64,000 nucleotides of DNA from contig JAFKAC010000085.1 of assembly GCA_025766275.1 (NCBI GenBank), forward strand, positions 62,001-126,000, given 5' to 3'. This document shows positions 1 through 12,392 of the stretch, in pieces (position 1 is the first letter of the stretch; each line of letters begins with the position of its first letter). The notes below the pieces were generated by a model. The model was not told the origin of the DNA. It made no database searches and saw nothing but the letters and a program-made list of their open reading frames with translations. Source of the DNA: Lactarius indigo (taxonomy: Eukaryota > Basidiomycota > Agaricomycetes > Russulales > Russulaceae). Made by a program: the position numbers and the translations under genes.

Positions 1-588
1 TGAATCTTGTTCTCAAAAAGAAGGGCCTTCCTGATCGTTTCAGCACCGCGATTGGGAAAACGTTTTTTGACCTCGATAACATGACTGGCAATACTTTGGA
101 CCGTGTGCTTTTGTCGACGTGTGCTTTCCAAGCCCCACTTTTGACGTCGCCGGCGAACAGTAAAAACACTGAAAAGAGAAGCCATTTAGGATGCTATGAC
201 ATTGTACAAGGTAAGAACATACCTTAAACCGTAGGACGTAGGGTCAAAATGGTCCATTGCAGAGCTAGCGATTTCCTTGTCGTTCATACCGAGATTAAAA
301 TAGAGCGTAAGCACTGGTTGGAGTTGGTCATTTGGAGCTGTCAACGACGAAATTTAGAGTGAAAGGTGGGAAAAGGGACAGACGTACGGCAAGGTAGATG
401 CTGGTTTGCTTGCATCTCACGGCCAGTAGCCCTGCTTGTAGCGTATTGTTCTGTATCTGGATATGTCCAAAAGGTAAAGTAAGGAGGCAGACAAGGAGGC
501 GGAAAAATTTGGAAAGTGACTGACCTGGCAAGTCCGAGTCCATTGGCGGTGCGAGTGTTCGCGCACGGCTGTGCCTTACAGGTGGCAT
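1..588 (-). CDS. Integrase-core-domain gene, N-terminal part (cut by window edge)
   Basis: Three exons can be read on the minus strand: 588–525 (ATG at 588), 337–223 and 168–1, joined by introns with GT–AG ends and consistent phases. The product begins with a short basic/proline segment, then a helix-rich stretch containing NLGMNDKEIASS and a second basic segment (RRRRQKWGLEST) followed by KRFPNRGAETIRKAL. This arrangement matches the DNA-binding N-terminus of the large basidiomycete family of integrase-catalytic-core proteins, which are transposon-derived and often present in many copies. The catalytic DDE part would lie beyond position 1, so activity cannot be judged. No stop or frameshift is seen in the visible part. 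The family call rests on remembered motif similarity; exon phases are seen directly. Confidence 0.6.
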
Positions 589-1562
589 GATAATACCAGA
601 CCTACCAACCAACTTGAGTTTCCGGAACAATGTTGGGTGAGTGGGACGGGAAAGGGAGAAAAAAAACACATCAAGCGCTTGCCGCTAGTAGGACATGAGG
701 ACAGTTGAAAACAGCTTTTGTATTAACATTAAATTCCTGGCAGTTAGTATGGGAGGGGCACGCACCAGGAAAAAAGGGAGCGACGGGCTGCCAACCCTGA
801 GTTCAAGACGACGCACGGACCCTCACTACAGTTGCACGTGCGGCGATGTGACCAAGTCACAATAGAGGGACGAAAAGGAACTGCCAGAGTCCCGGGAATA
901 TGGTGATATTGGGAATGATTATGTAATTACATAATCCAAGTGATAGTGGCGATACCGGGAGTAAGGCTATCAAATCGGCTATTTGATCTGCGAAGCGGAG
1001 TTTTGAATATTCGTTTCGCGATATTCGATATGGACCTGCTCACTCCTGCTTGCCATATTCAGTAGCACAAAAACCAGATCATTCCCTGCTTCCCGGTCTG
1101 CGCCGTGCCCCTGCCACGCGTCTTCTGACCAAGCATGCCGCACTCGTCATACAGCATACAGTATTCACGAATGGATGAATGAAAACCGTATAATCTACTT
1201 CTTTCCAACCCCGCTAGTTTTGTCTCTCTCTGGTCGGCTTTACGGTGACCTTTGTCTCCTTTATCGTCTCTCCGCAATGTACCGATCACTGCAGGCACTT
1301 TCCGACAGACTGAGAAAATGCCCTGAGGGAAAATACTGCCAGTCATGGGGCGAGTGAGTGGTTATAGTACTGTAGAGGCTGGTCACTGGCTGGTATTCCG
1401 ATACCCGGGCGCGAAGAAATACCTAGTGAAGGAAAAACAGAGACAAGGTCACTGTGATCGCTAAGATCTCCGAGTAGCGTTACCGCAGCGCTGAACGGCC
1501 TTCATACTACAGGACAGGCGAGTCACAGACCTTCAAGAAGCCCGCCCTTGTTCCTACTCCCT
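589..1562. other. No recognisable gene
   Basis: Only short overlapping reading frames without recognisable motifs. An AT-rich palindrome (TTATGTAATTACATAA core) lies near 917–940. Nothing else could be supported. Confidence 0.5.
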
Positions 1563-2129
1563 CTAGTCAGGGTTCAGTGGGACGTTGAACCTGCTTCAAG
1601 CGAGCAGCTGCATCTCAAGCTGCACGCGAAGCGTGACTTTTGCCCTTGCCCCTCGTCCCCACAACCACTACCGTTTGCGCTGCACGGGCCTGGCGTCAGC
1701 GCCGGCCTCGTGCAACACCGTAGCCCTATCGACAGGGAGGACAGGACCCACGAGCTGGTCCATGACCTCCTGGACCCGTGCCTGCGTCTGGGTCTGCGCC
1801 AGCTCGGCGGTGAGTTCGGGAGAGGAGCTAGTCAGGAGAAGGGTGGGGCGAGCTCACGGAAGACGCCGAGCGCGCGTCCACGTGGCGCACCGCTAGGTTG
1901 AAGTCTTCTTGCGGCTATGCTTCTTTTCCAATGGATACAGTACACTGTCGCGGTAACCCACCTGCACGAGGCAACGATGTAGCACCGTTACATAACGACC
2001 AGCGGGTACAGTACTAGACTTCACTTTCCAATGGCTGTGAAGCGAGAGGTCTGTCCACTCTGCGCCGGCGTGATGTAGGGTGTGTCGTTGTCCTCCAAGG
2101 AGCTTGCTAAGGAGACTAAAAGATCGCAT
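1563..2129 (-). pseudogene. Decayed duplicate of YAE1
   Basis: Read on the minus strand, this stretch aligns along its length with the YAE1 gene at 50,491–51,075. The start-codon region (ATG at 2129) and the first exon around 2033–2095 match. An intron-sized gap at about 1963–2032 still ends in CAG. The second exon opens with GYRD and continues through a GAPRG-like segment to the stop codon at 1563–1565, and the match runs on into the 3' flank (to about 1530). Several length changes and in-frame stops break the frame; for example the GX3 repeat segment is shifted out of frame. Because the intron is retained, the copy arose by DNA duplication and not by reverse transcription of mRNA. It is non-functional as read. 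Similarity was aligned by eye, so limits are approximate. Confidence 0.72.
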
Positions 2130-3712
2130 TGCTTCCTGAGGCATAGAAGCAAGCATGATAGTGAGAGCGAGGCGTTTCTGAAATATGGTACAGTAACTGT
2201 AAACAGGATAGCACCCGATACTCGCAAATCAGAAAACTTCAAAGTTCAGACCAATTTTCTGACGCCCACAGCGCCGGGCAAGGCGCCAGTAATTCGACCA
2301 CACATCCTTTCCGTATGAGTCCTGTTAGGAATAGTGCGTCAACTTTTTTTGCCCCCTCGTAGTATATCCAAACCATTCTGAGATTGGAGGGGAAGAGATG
2401 TAGTCGTTTTGATAGTGAAAGCAAGAGTCAAGGATACTTTTACACCAAGCTCCTTGCCAAGCCCTGCACTGTAACCATCATGATGCTATCCAAAGCAATT
2501 TCCTAATTCGGTTGATTCTGGCCATCCGGTCTGGTTGCTATAGCGGTTTTCATAACGATAGATACCTTGCGACAAATTTTCACACACAGTGGGGTTCCTC
2601 GGCAACCGTGCCGAGTTTTCTTACTATAAAAATAATTATATTAATTAAAAAGTAAATCTGTTGCGACGCCAGCAAAAGCTGACAACTTATTCCATAACCC
2701 CAATACTACATGATAACCCAATTTCCGGAGAGTTTTCCCTCGACTTAAGTATGAACCCCGCTCTGGGGTTTTGGGAGTCCGCCTGTGTATCCAAAATGGA
2801 AGGTATCTATCGTTATGAAAAGCGCTGTAATTTACCAGACACCAAAGCACACAACCGTTGACGACAAACGAGGAAGTCAGCGCTCCGAGCATCGCATGTG
2901 TCGGGCCATACTCCCCGCTTTTCCACGCCACACGCATCTTCGTTCGGAACGCAACGCAAACTCGCGCCCTTGCTTGCGCCTGTCTTGGCACCCTTGGTAA
3001 ACTTCTGTCCTCTACTCTTCCTCCGTGATAGCTGTATTTGATAGAAGTCTCATCATCGCCGACAAGAGGAGGACCGGTTATAAAGGGGCAACTGGCCACA
3101 TTCAAGTTTTATTCTACTGCGGCCTTACAATCCCGCCGCAGCACTCAGCTCTCGGAAATTGTTGGGGGTACCTCCGCGAGTGACTTGAATGCACTAGGCG
3201 CAAACGGTGCTGAAGAGTTTATAGCTGTAGATGAAAGCATAACTGAGCGAGGAGTACAGTATGGGTGCTCCGCAAAATGAATATAATCAAATACAGTAAT
3301 GAGCATAACTTACTATAATGGGCTTGTCTGATCTGGTGACACAGAACACATCTTTTTTTTTTTTTGGCAGATGCCGCGTGCACCAGACGCTGCCCGCTGT
3401 AGCGGACTGGATTTGACGTTCAGGGCAAAGTTTCAGCGTGTACGTCGCTACAGTGTTACACAGAACTTATGTACCCTCTGCCACTCAAGCAACCACTTTC
3501 CCACCGCAGTTTCCCCTCTCTCTCTCGATAGTCCCAACCTCAATCGGCATTTGACACACCGCTTGGAGCTTGATTCCTGAGGCTCGAAGGGTTACACGCC
3601 GTTGACTTTCACCTTTGTCGACACTCCGTCCATAGCGGTACTGCCAGTAGCCTTGAAAATATCGACTGGCTACTCCACTTGGCAGCGTCGGTGCCAACCT
3701 CTATCTATATCC
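2130..3712. other. No recognisable gene
   Basis: Contains overlapping frames on both strands up to 154 codons (2641–3105 minus), none with a recognisable domain or good exon structure. A poly-T tract ends in an AG near 3355–3370. The last few hundred bases resemble the upstream regions of the other DUF6533 copies and probably hold this copy's promoter. Confidence 0.45.
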
Positions 3713-5626
3713 ATGGGGATACAGTCGCTCACGTTGCAACTGTTGGCGGACGGCCTGAATTCACTGGTGGTGTATGTTTATTATCTCTCTCTTTCCGGGG
3801 TTGTATACTGACGGAGAGGCTTTACTTGTTCGTGCTGGCGGGATCTAGGGCGCGTTACACCCTCACAGGTGAGTGTATTCCCCCTCGTGCAGTCGATGTC
3901 GACCGATCATGACCGTTCTAGCTACCTGTACGTTCCCTTCCGAGGATCGGCATCCCGCCTGTGTATCCTGATGATTGATCTCCTAGACATCGTCTGCTTC
4001 TATGATTGGATCATATCGTGCGTTGAATCTTAATGCGTCATCAGCTTAGACCCTATTTGATTTTGGTGTTTAGACTTGACCAGGAAGTCGCTCTTGTAAG
4101 CACATACCTTCGTCTTCATCTGCTAAGGGGTGGTTGATTGATTTCTGCAATCGATGACTTACAGATACACCCTGCTTCGTGGAATGGGGTGAAAGCTGCA
4201 TATCTATTTTGTCGCTATTACCCAATAGCCATCGCACCATTCCACTTATGGGGTCTTGTCGGTAACCATGAGCAACACGTTTGCGAGTCATACTATCACG
4301 CACTTTTTGCCTGTGCAATGCCTACGGTGCGCTCACTTGTACTTTCCATCTAATCTTCCTCACGATTTGATTATAGATATTGTCAGCACAATGTGAGCGT
4401 GACTAGGTCCACGTGGTTTAGACAACCTGTTGATCACACTCGTGTCGGTCGTGTCCTCAGTCATTCTGATGTTGCGTACATACGCGTTTTCTGGGAGGAA
4501 AAAACTCGTTTTGGTCGTTCTTTCAATCACCTACTCCGGCCTTGTCGGGGTTATTATTTGGGTGCTGAGCAAAGAGTTATCCCGTCTGTGCCGAAGACCT
4601 TGTTTATGAAGGTGTATTCCTGACTTTTCGTGGAATCACAGTGGCACCTTTGTTTTTTATCACCAACCGCAACGGCTGTTTCGCTATTTCGGATGAACCG
4701 AATTTCACATTACTGGTGACCAGTGTACTACAGGGGAGTGCAGTACCGGTGCCCCTTGCCTATCACATTGGAGTGCGTCTTGGACCTTGGCGCGCTTGTC
4801 TGATCACACTGACATGAGAAATTGGGGTTTTTTTTCTATTGTTCAGATGATCTCTGTACGATGTCATGTGTCGTTTGCTATCACTTTGGCCGAACCAACC
4901 TTCTGTTAGATACTCGCGACCGTTTTCGATTGCCTCAACATGTTTATCGTGCTTTGGGTGAGTCTGACGGTGATTGTCTTATCCACGTGAATGATGACCA
5001 CATCCAATTGATATAGTACTGGGTTCGGGGGCGTGGCGTCCTCGGCCCGCTAGGCAAGAGTATTCTGACGCAAGGCAAGTCTTTATTTTACCAATTGGTT
5101 ATCGACGCAGACTGTCGTTATTTATTTGGTTCTGGTCACGCAGGGATACTGGTCTACGTCGTTATGACTGCATTAAACGCGTTGACAATTAGCACCTTTC
5201 TAAGGTAAGAAGCCGTCAACGACCATCCAAACCGTGGTCAATTGACGAGGTCTTTGTGTAGCCCATACATGGTGCATAAAGGTCTTGGTTCAAGTTCTGC
5301 GTTCGCGTACATTCTGCCCTCTGCCATGGTGATCGATTTCTCTCCTGGCTGCCGCGTTCGCTTTACTGATTGTTGTCGGTTTTGTTTCTAGTCATGTCGC
5401 TTGTACGTGTCACGCCCTCTGGAAAACCTTACTGGTTCAAATTCTGTTTTTTTTTAGAGTGCTGATGCTACGCCAGAAAGCATCTCCGACCGAGACAGAA
5501 CTCCGTCTCGAGCACTCGCACATGATCAATGAAGCACTTGAGTTGATTGCCTCGGAGCGGCATCCTGCAGAAGTATCAAGGGGCTCCATGCCATCCATAT
5601 CAAGTGATACTGAAGCCCAGCATTGA
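3713..5626 (+). CDS. DUF6533-type membrane protein, copy A (multi-exon)
   Basis: Member of a family repeated five times in this window. Recognisable exons are: an exon with CFYDWIIS ending at about 4017; a roughly 23-nt mini-exon (LDQEVAL) near 4075–4097; an exon with NGVKAAYLFCRYYP and HLWGLVGNHEQ near 4163–4326; a 16-nt exon near 4377–4392; an exon starting about 4463 (ILMLRTYAFSGR); a membrane exon around 4650–4815; a further exon with FGSGHAGILVYVVMTALN; and a final exon with LMLRQKASPTETE to the stop at 5624–5626. Introns are 45–75 nt with GT–AG ends. The DUF6533 core (YDW..LD.EV…RYYP) opens fungal multi-pass membrane proteins of unknown function. The ATG at 3713 is shared in position with three other copies, but the first splice junctions are unresolved. 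The membrane exon contains a one-codon change and small length differences against the other copies, so functionality is uncertain. Confidence 0.55.
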
Positions 5627-6485
5627 TTTGCCCGGACTTGCCTCCCGAGGCGTACCTCAATCTGTAGACGAGCTAAGGTCCATATGGTGCTGTGGCCGAT
5701 GATCCGCCGGTGATTGTCCTACAAGTGTGTGGGCGCTCACCGAGTATCGTAGTGTTAGGGTCCCAGCTTCCAGATGAGCGCGAATTTAGGAGGCCAAGGT
5801 GCGAGTGAGAGACATGTAGTGAAGCCGAAATCATAGATATTCCAGGGAAATATGTATTAGTTACGGACATGGATAAAGTAGTGATAAATTGTTTAATGAG
5901 CGCCAAGTAGATAGTACTATAAAAACTATAGTAAATAATTGAAAGCCAAGTTGAAAACAATTTTAAAACATGGCGGGATTCTGAGGTCGTTGCTTCAAGT
6001 GAGCCCCGCGGGGCTAGCTTTGGGGTCCAGGGAACCTTCTCAATTCTGCTTGGGTTATTTTTTATTTGGCAGTTGGACAGAAATTTGTCTTACTTATGTA
6101 ATCCGACACTTTGGTTCCTGGTGACCGCAACCACTTACTGTAGACTGGGAAGAGTCTGAGAGATGGGTCGGGGGTTGGAGATGCTCTGTACCAAGTCCTT
6201 GGACTGTCGTTTGCACTCTTTTTACAGAAACGGCCGACCTTTTCGAGTCTTTTAATCAGCAACAGGCTTGCGCGAGAAGTCCAAAATTGACGACGGAAGC
6301 AAGGATGGAAGAATAGATGTCTGTGCCAGTGCTCGGCCAGTCGCCCCGAGACCTTTATTTATTTCTTTGGACTGTGTCTTGCATATCGCCTACCTCGGCC
6401 ACACATGCATAACTTGTGTTACTGTACGCTATTAGCAAGTCGCCTCATACCACTGTTGAATGCGGAAAGGACCAAAGTCAGACAT
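5627..6485. other. No recognisable gene
   Basis: Low-coding sequence downstream of DUF6533 copy A. No domain, RNA gene or repeat boundary was recognised. Confidence 0.45.
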
Positions 6486-6515
6486 TGGGCGGCGGCGGGC
6501 GGCGGACGGCGGCGC
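6486..6515. repeat. GGC-rich trinucleotide tract
   Basis: Imperfect run of GGC units immediately left of the MITE-like foldback element. Confidence 0.7.
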
Positions 6516-6516
6516 A

Positions 6517-6652
6517 TCAGGAAAAACCTACTTTGCTAATTTGAGATAATTAAGACTAGCGAACGCTAGCTGTCACTACGATGTCAATAATTCTTACTCA
6601 ATATGGAAATTATCTCAAATTATCTCAAATTAGCAAAGTAGGTTTTTCCTGA
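6517..6652. mobile_element. MITE-like foldback element with 35-bp perfect terminal inverted repeats
   Basis: Bases 6517–6551 and 6618–6652 are perfect reverse complements over 35 bp, beginning TCAGGAAAAACC and ending GGTTTTTCCTGA. The 66-bp centre has no coding potential; it holds a small GCTAGC-containing hairpin and a tandem duplication of an ATTATCTCAA unit at the inner edge of the right repeat. The size and structure fit a non-autonomous DNA transposon (MITE). No clear target-site duplication was found: flanks are GCGCA on the left and AGCTT on the right. No second copy was noticed in the window. Confidence 0.75.
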
Positions 6653-9600
6653 AGCTTCGACATGCGATGCGAACGTGACCATCAGGACATCTTCCGTCAT
6701 TTCTGTGGTGGTGAGGCCCAGGTGACTTCCGTAATTCTTTTCCAGAATCTGGACATTGCATCGCAAAGGGGCTTTTTTTTTCTTTTGATATTTCTTGTGT
6801 GGGGGAATGCCGCCACTTGATAACCGGTGTATCTACTTCCAATACTTTGGGGCATTAAAGACTCCTTTGATTTGCTTGGCGTAGTCTTTGCGGTGCGTTT
6901 CATGATGTCCCTCATTTGCTCAAGTCCACATATAATTCTTAGAGTATTCTTAAGTCAAGATCCCCAAGCCCGCAGATAGCAGTCACCGCATCGTGAGGGC
7001 GTGAGCTTCGACAATATCAAAGCTTGGAGGGACCCCCGATTGTTCTCCTACCTCTATTCTGATCTGTCCAACTCCGCTCTTGACGCCATGACTTGGTCAT
7101 AAAAGCTCTCCCTTCCAGCCTGGCTCAAACCACTCCGGTTATGGAAGCTTCCAGAACCTCTGACCATCTAAACAGTTCAAACCCGTGCCGTAGAAGACCG
7201 TCTCAGCGACTTCCCTAACTAATGTGTTACCACCGCCAGTTCTCTATGCTCGGTAGCATCGGACAGAAGAATTCTCGGGAGGCGTGACATTTTCCATGAG
7301 AGTTCAGCCAAAGCCATGTCGGGCGGGGGGATCTTCGTGGGAGTCTGGCATGAGGTCCAAGTTCCCCACGCCGTGACGGAGACCGACACATATAGGAGAA
7401 AACTAATCGTACATTTTCAGTAGACGGTTTCACAGACCATGAGGTCGATGTCTTGAAGTTTGTGAAGGGTAGTGCCCGCACAGAAAAGGTGGCGGACTCC
7501 AAACAGTCAACTTCAAGTAGGCAGGCTCCCACTTTATCTCTTGAACATGTTTATGGTATAGGCGTCTATTGTGACAGTCGTACCATTTTGACTTCGAGCC
7601 CGGCAGAAGCTCCAGCTTGGCTGAGTTGTTAGGAACCTATGGGAAGAACTTGCCAACGCCAGGTCCACCCCCGTGGTGCATGGTGACCGCCGAAGTCATA
7701 TCCACGATACTTCCTGCATGATACGGTCCACATCATACTACATCCGGAGGTAGTCTTTATATATAAATCAGATTTCTCAACAGCAATGATGGATGCAGAG
7801 ATTTGTACGCAGTCTCGATCAATCTGATCGTGTAGCATAATTCGGTCTACCTCCTCCTCTGAAAGAGGTCGTGGAAACTGAGAACATGTAAAGTAGAGCC
7901 CTTGCAGCAGCCTCTTCCAAGAGCTAGGTCAAATAGTCAGCAGGCGCACGTGGTCTGGACTCTGGATCCGTTGATTGCTCGAAACTAAGTCAAGATTTAC
8001 GTTACACTTACACTTGTGGGGTAAACATCAGAGACAGACCCATGTAGGAGACAGCGAGCGGTGTTAACTGAGAGCCCACTGTAATTCAAGATGGCAAGCC
8101 AGCTTTTTGGTCAAGTGGAGCTCCGCCTCGAGCCACGGATCGAGCATCTTGGGCTAGGGCGGCGACTGCCTGGTCCAACTTCCGCTCCTGTTTCGGTGCC
8201 CTATTCTGGAATTTATGTGATCAGGGGTAAAAGTTTCCTCCCAGTGACGTTGGGCGTTGGATAACTCAACGCTGGCCGGGCCTGTGCTGGGTGTGCCTCG
8301 ACATAGTAGTTCGGCATTATCCGGACTCCTAGGCGAATGTGGCGCCATCGACCTGAATTTCGATCTTCGATGGGTGCATACCAAGAGGGGCACCCTCCGA
8401 CATTACTCTATATCGCGAGGGTTTACCCCCTACGGCACCCCCTTTTGAACTACACTCACCGGCTCTCACACGTCATGAAGTTATGACTCGTCCGTTCCTA
8501 AAAGGCCTGAGATGTCTTGAGCCGCGCGTGGTCTCCACGGAGAAAAGAGGGAGTTGCTGGTAACAACGAGTGCAATACCAAAACTAGAACTCGCTTGTCA
8601 TATCACTCTGCCAAGACCAGCACCAGGATCTCATGTCCCCTTAACTGGGGATGTAAATAATACCTTGTCGTCGAACTTACTGGGCTTGAGGGTCGTCCAT
8701 GCTTCGACCTTGGCAACAAACGAGGGGCTTTTATAGGGATCGACAGTGGTGGTGTATGTGTATGTGCTCGTAACAGTGTCACTCTTATCTGGGAATTTTG
8801 CGGAACGTCCTTACGTACCCTCCAAATTTATAAACTCGATGGGAACTCGAAGGCTCGGGCGCTGGGCTGTTTTCTCGTCTCGCTGTCTCTTCCTCCAACG
8901 CCACTCGCAAAACTCTCGCGCAGGGATTCAAGACGTCTTGATTGTGGCATTCTCGCGCCAGGTATGACCTTTCCAGAGACTCCAGAGACGGAAGACTAGA
9001 TGTTTTAGCCCGCCTGATCTCTCACCCATTCCCTTCCTCCCGTACGAGCGCGAAGGCGCAAGAGCGGGACGAAAACCGTACGTGTGTTTCCGGCGAGCAG
9101 TCCCGTGATGGTTGGGGCAGAGTACGGTCCGCGGCGGCTTCGCTATATCTGCGCCATCATCGAAGGCTCTTGTCTCGGCTCTTGAACCATTCCAGCGACT
9201 TTACTCTTTATTATTCCTCATAAATATTTGACGACTTGTATAAAAAGGCATCTCTATGTGTTCGAATCCTTGTCCAGTTCCCTCCCTCTGATCCTCGTGT
9301 GCCCCAACCTTCTCTGTATTCCCCTCTCCAAAGTGAACTCTGTTTTGCCTTTGTCTATCGTTCTTATATTCTACCTTGTACGACTTCGCGCTTTGCTCGC
9401 TTGCCAACTGAACTGGCACACTTAGCCAGATCATCCCTATTGCCCGACCTTCGCATCAGTTGGATCTCGAGGCTTGTATTAATTATGTAATCCAACTCAC
9501 GCAAGATCACTGGGATCTTTTGGCTAGAAATTCCAATACTTTTTGCTAAATAATCAATTACCGGTTCTAGTGTACCTTATACATGCTACAGTAGCGAGCC

Positions 9601-9925
9601 AAAATCCAATAAGTACTGTATGATCACATCCTCTAACTAAAACCTCTGGGACGTATTATGTATATATGTCACCCCGTCACTCACTGGCTTGTCCGTCTCC
9701 AGGTCAAGTTCTCATTCCCGCGCTCCTTTTTTGTCATTTCATTTCCCGCCAACGGTTTCCCCATCTTTCCCGACAACCACAGCCCTGATTGACACTCCCG
9801 ACAACCCTTAAAGCTTGGAACATGAAACGCTGTACACCATCTACCTGATACTCTGCTCAGGCGTGGACATATCGACCTGCCGCTCCACTTTGCAGTACTG
9901 GTGCCGTCCTCCGTCTGCACCTAGT
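6653..9925. other. Long stretch without a recognisable gene
   Basis: About 3.3 kb with many short frames on both strands, none longer than about 100 codons and none with a motif that could be named. The last roughly 280 bases share a block with the region upstream of copy C (13,750–14,042). That block includes a TATGTATAT-type TATA-like sequence near 9655–9668, a CT-rich stretch and a TTAAAGCTTG motif, which suggests a conserved promoter for the DUF6533 copies. Confidence 0.45.
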
Positions 9926-11804
9926 ATGAAACAACAGTCACCTACACTGCGACTGTTGACATCCGGCCTGAATTCAGTGACCATGTGCGCTCCTATCTCT
10001 TTTTAGGAGGTTGTGTATTGACAGAGGCCTTGTTCATGCTGGCGGCATCTAGTGGGCGTTACACCCTCATAGGTGAGCGCGTTCCTTCCACGTACTGTCA
10101 AAGTCAACCAATCTCGAGCATTTTAGCTACCTGTACGTTCCCCTCTTAAGGTCGGCATCCCGCTGGTGTATCCTGATGGTTAATCTCCTAGACATCGTCT
10201 GCTTCTATGATTGGATCATATCGTGCGTTAAGGCTCGACGCTTCGTTAGACCCCGAATGCTTATTTTAACATCGGTATCTAGACTTGACCAGGAAGTCGC
10301 TCTTGTAAGCACATTCCTTTGCCTTCATCTGCCTAGGAGTGGTTGATTGATTGCTGCAATCGTTGACTTACAGATACACCCTGCTCCGTGGAATGTTGTG
10401 AAAGGCGCATATCTGTTTTGTCGCTATTACCCAATGGCCATCGCACCATTCCACTTATGGGGTCTTGTTGGTAACCACGAGCAACACGTTTGCGAATCAT
10501 ACTATCTCGCACTTTTTGCCTGTGTCATGCCTACGGTGCGCCGTGGCTCACTTGTACTTGCCATCTAATCCTCATGATTTGATTATAGATATTGTCAACA
10601 CAATGTAAGCGTGACTAGGCTCTGGTGTTTACAAGCTGTTGATCACATTCTTGTGTCGGTCGTGTCCCCAGTCATTCTGATGTTGCGTGCATACGCGTTT
10701 TCTGGGAGGAACAAACAGGTTCTCGTCGTTCTTTCAATCACCTACTTGGGTCTTGTCGGTGTTATTATTTGGGTGATCAGCAAAGAGTTATCCCGTCTGT
10801 GCCGAAGGCCTTGTCTGTGAAGGAGTATTCCTGACTCTTCGATGGAATCACAGCGGCACCATTGTTCTTTATCACCAAACGCAGTGGCTGTTTCGCTATG
10901 TCGGATGGACCGGATTTAACAATGCTGGCGACCGGTGCAGTACCGATGCCCATTGCCTATCATGTGGGAGTGCGTCTTGGATGTTGGTGCGCTTGTCTGA
11001 TTATACTAACACGATAGGTTTCTGTTGTTCAGATGATCTCAGTACGATGCTGCTTATCATTTTCTATCACCCCGGCCGAACCAATCTTCTGCTAGATACT
11101 TGCGACCTTTTTCGATTGCCTCAACATGCTCATCGTGCTTTCGGTGAGACTGTCGACCGCTCTTTTGTCCACTTGAATGATGACCGTAGTTAATCGATAT
11201 AGCACTGGGTTCGGGAGCGTGGTGCCCTCGGCCCGCTAGGCAAGAGTTTTCTGAAGCAAGGCAGGTCTTTATTTGCCCATCGACGGGGACCACCTTCATT
11301 TATTTGGTTCTGGTTACGCAGGAATACTGGTCTATGTCGTAATGACTGCCTTGAATGCATTAACGATTGGGGCCTTTCTCAAGTGAGAAGTCGTCAACGA
11401 CCATCCGGACCGCGGTTAACTGACGAGGCTTTGCCGTAGCCCATTGCCGATACACCAAGGTCTTGGTTCGTGTTCTTGGTTTGCGTACATTCTTCCCTCT
11501 GCTCTGGTGATCGATTTCCCTCCCACCTGCCACGTTCGCTTTGCTAATCATTGTCGTTTCTCTTTCCAGGCATGTCGGCTGTATGTGCAACACTCTGGAA
11601 ATTCCTTGTTGGTTCCAACGTTCTGCTTTTTTTAGAGTGTTGATGCTGCGCCAGAAAGCATCTCCGACTGAGACAGAACTCCGTCTAGAGCACTCGCACA
11701 TGATCAACGAAGCGCTTGAGAAGATTCCCTCGGAGCAGCGTCCCGAGGAAATATTAGAGGACTTCGTGCCACCCATCTCAAGTGATGTTGAAGCTCAGCC
11801 TTGA
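9926..11804 (+). CDS. DUF6533-type membrane protein, copy B (multi-exon)
   Basis: Same exon order as copy A. CFYDWIIS ends near 10,225; the mini-exon LDQEVAL lies near 10,285–10,307. Next comes an exon with VVKGAYLFCRYYP and HLWGLVGNHEQ (about 10,372–10,535), then a 16-nt exon (about 10,589–10,604), then ILMLRAYAFSGR from about 10,672. Later exons carry the membrane segment, LLLDTCDLFRLPQH, and a last exon with LMLRQKASPTETE to the stop at 11,802–11,804. All inspected introns have GT–AG ends and the branch-like CTAAT/TTGATT elements typical of these copies. A DUF6533 N-terminal domain followed by several hydrophobic segments predicts a multi-pass membrane protein of unknown function. The first exon (ATG at 9926 in a context conserved among copies) is tentative because its junction to the next exon was not resolved. 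Confidence 0.58.
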
Positions 11805-11992
11805 TGCGCACCTGGCCTGCCTCCTGAGGTGTACCACAGCAAGTACTGAGCTAAGAGTCTAGTGCTCGTGACGCGTGCCCGTATGGTGCTGGGGTGAGGT
11901 CGTCCTACAACTCTGTGGTCGTGCTGTGTGCAGTACTATTCGAACCGCAGCTAGGGATCATCTCGGGTGACTCCTGTGTCACTCGGGACGTA

Positions 11993-12078
11993 CCCGCACC
12001 CACCTAAACCCGTACCCGCAACCACGGGTACGGGTACAGAAGGGTACGGTGGCGGGTCGTGGGTTTGACGGGTACTTG
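11993..12078. repeat. GGGTAC/ACCCGT low-complexity tract
   Basis: Imperfect repeats of ACCCGTACCCGCA-like and GGGTACGGGT-like units on the same strand, giving a partly self-complementary tract. Confidence 0.65.
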
Positions 12079-12181
12079 CGCTCACGCACTCGGGCCAGCG
12101 GTATCAGGAAGCCTTACATGCCAGTTGGCCCTGTATTTCTAGCATGTATACTCGTAGTACTACAGAAATTTTACCAACTGC

Positions 12182-12392
12182 CATCACATGACCGTCGTTG
12201 TCGTTGCTAGCGTCGTTGCCGTCATCGCCTGTCAACGAAGTCGACATAGTCGTTATCATCGTTGTCGTGTCGTGGTTGTCGCCGCTGACATAGCCATCGT
12301 CGTCGTCACGTCGCAGTCGTTGCCATCGCCGGCATAGTCTCCGCAGCTGTCATTGTCGTTGTCACCTCAGAGTCGTCGCCGCTGTCATGTGG
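12182..12392. repeat. Degenerate GTC/TCG trinucleotide tract
   Basis: About 210 bases dominated by GTCGTTGTCGTC-like units with frequent substitutions, consistent with an old microsatellite. Confidence 0.7.

Noticed and set aside
2641..3105. 154-codon minus-strand frame
   Set aside because: No recognisable motif, no plausible start context or splice partners.
9240..9290. TTCGAATCC resembling a tRNA T-loop/B box
   Set aside because: Flanking bases do not form a T-stem, and no acceptor or anticodon arm can be drawn.
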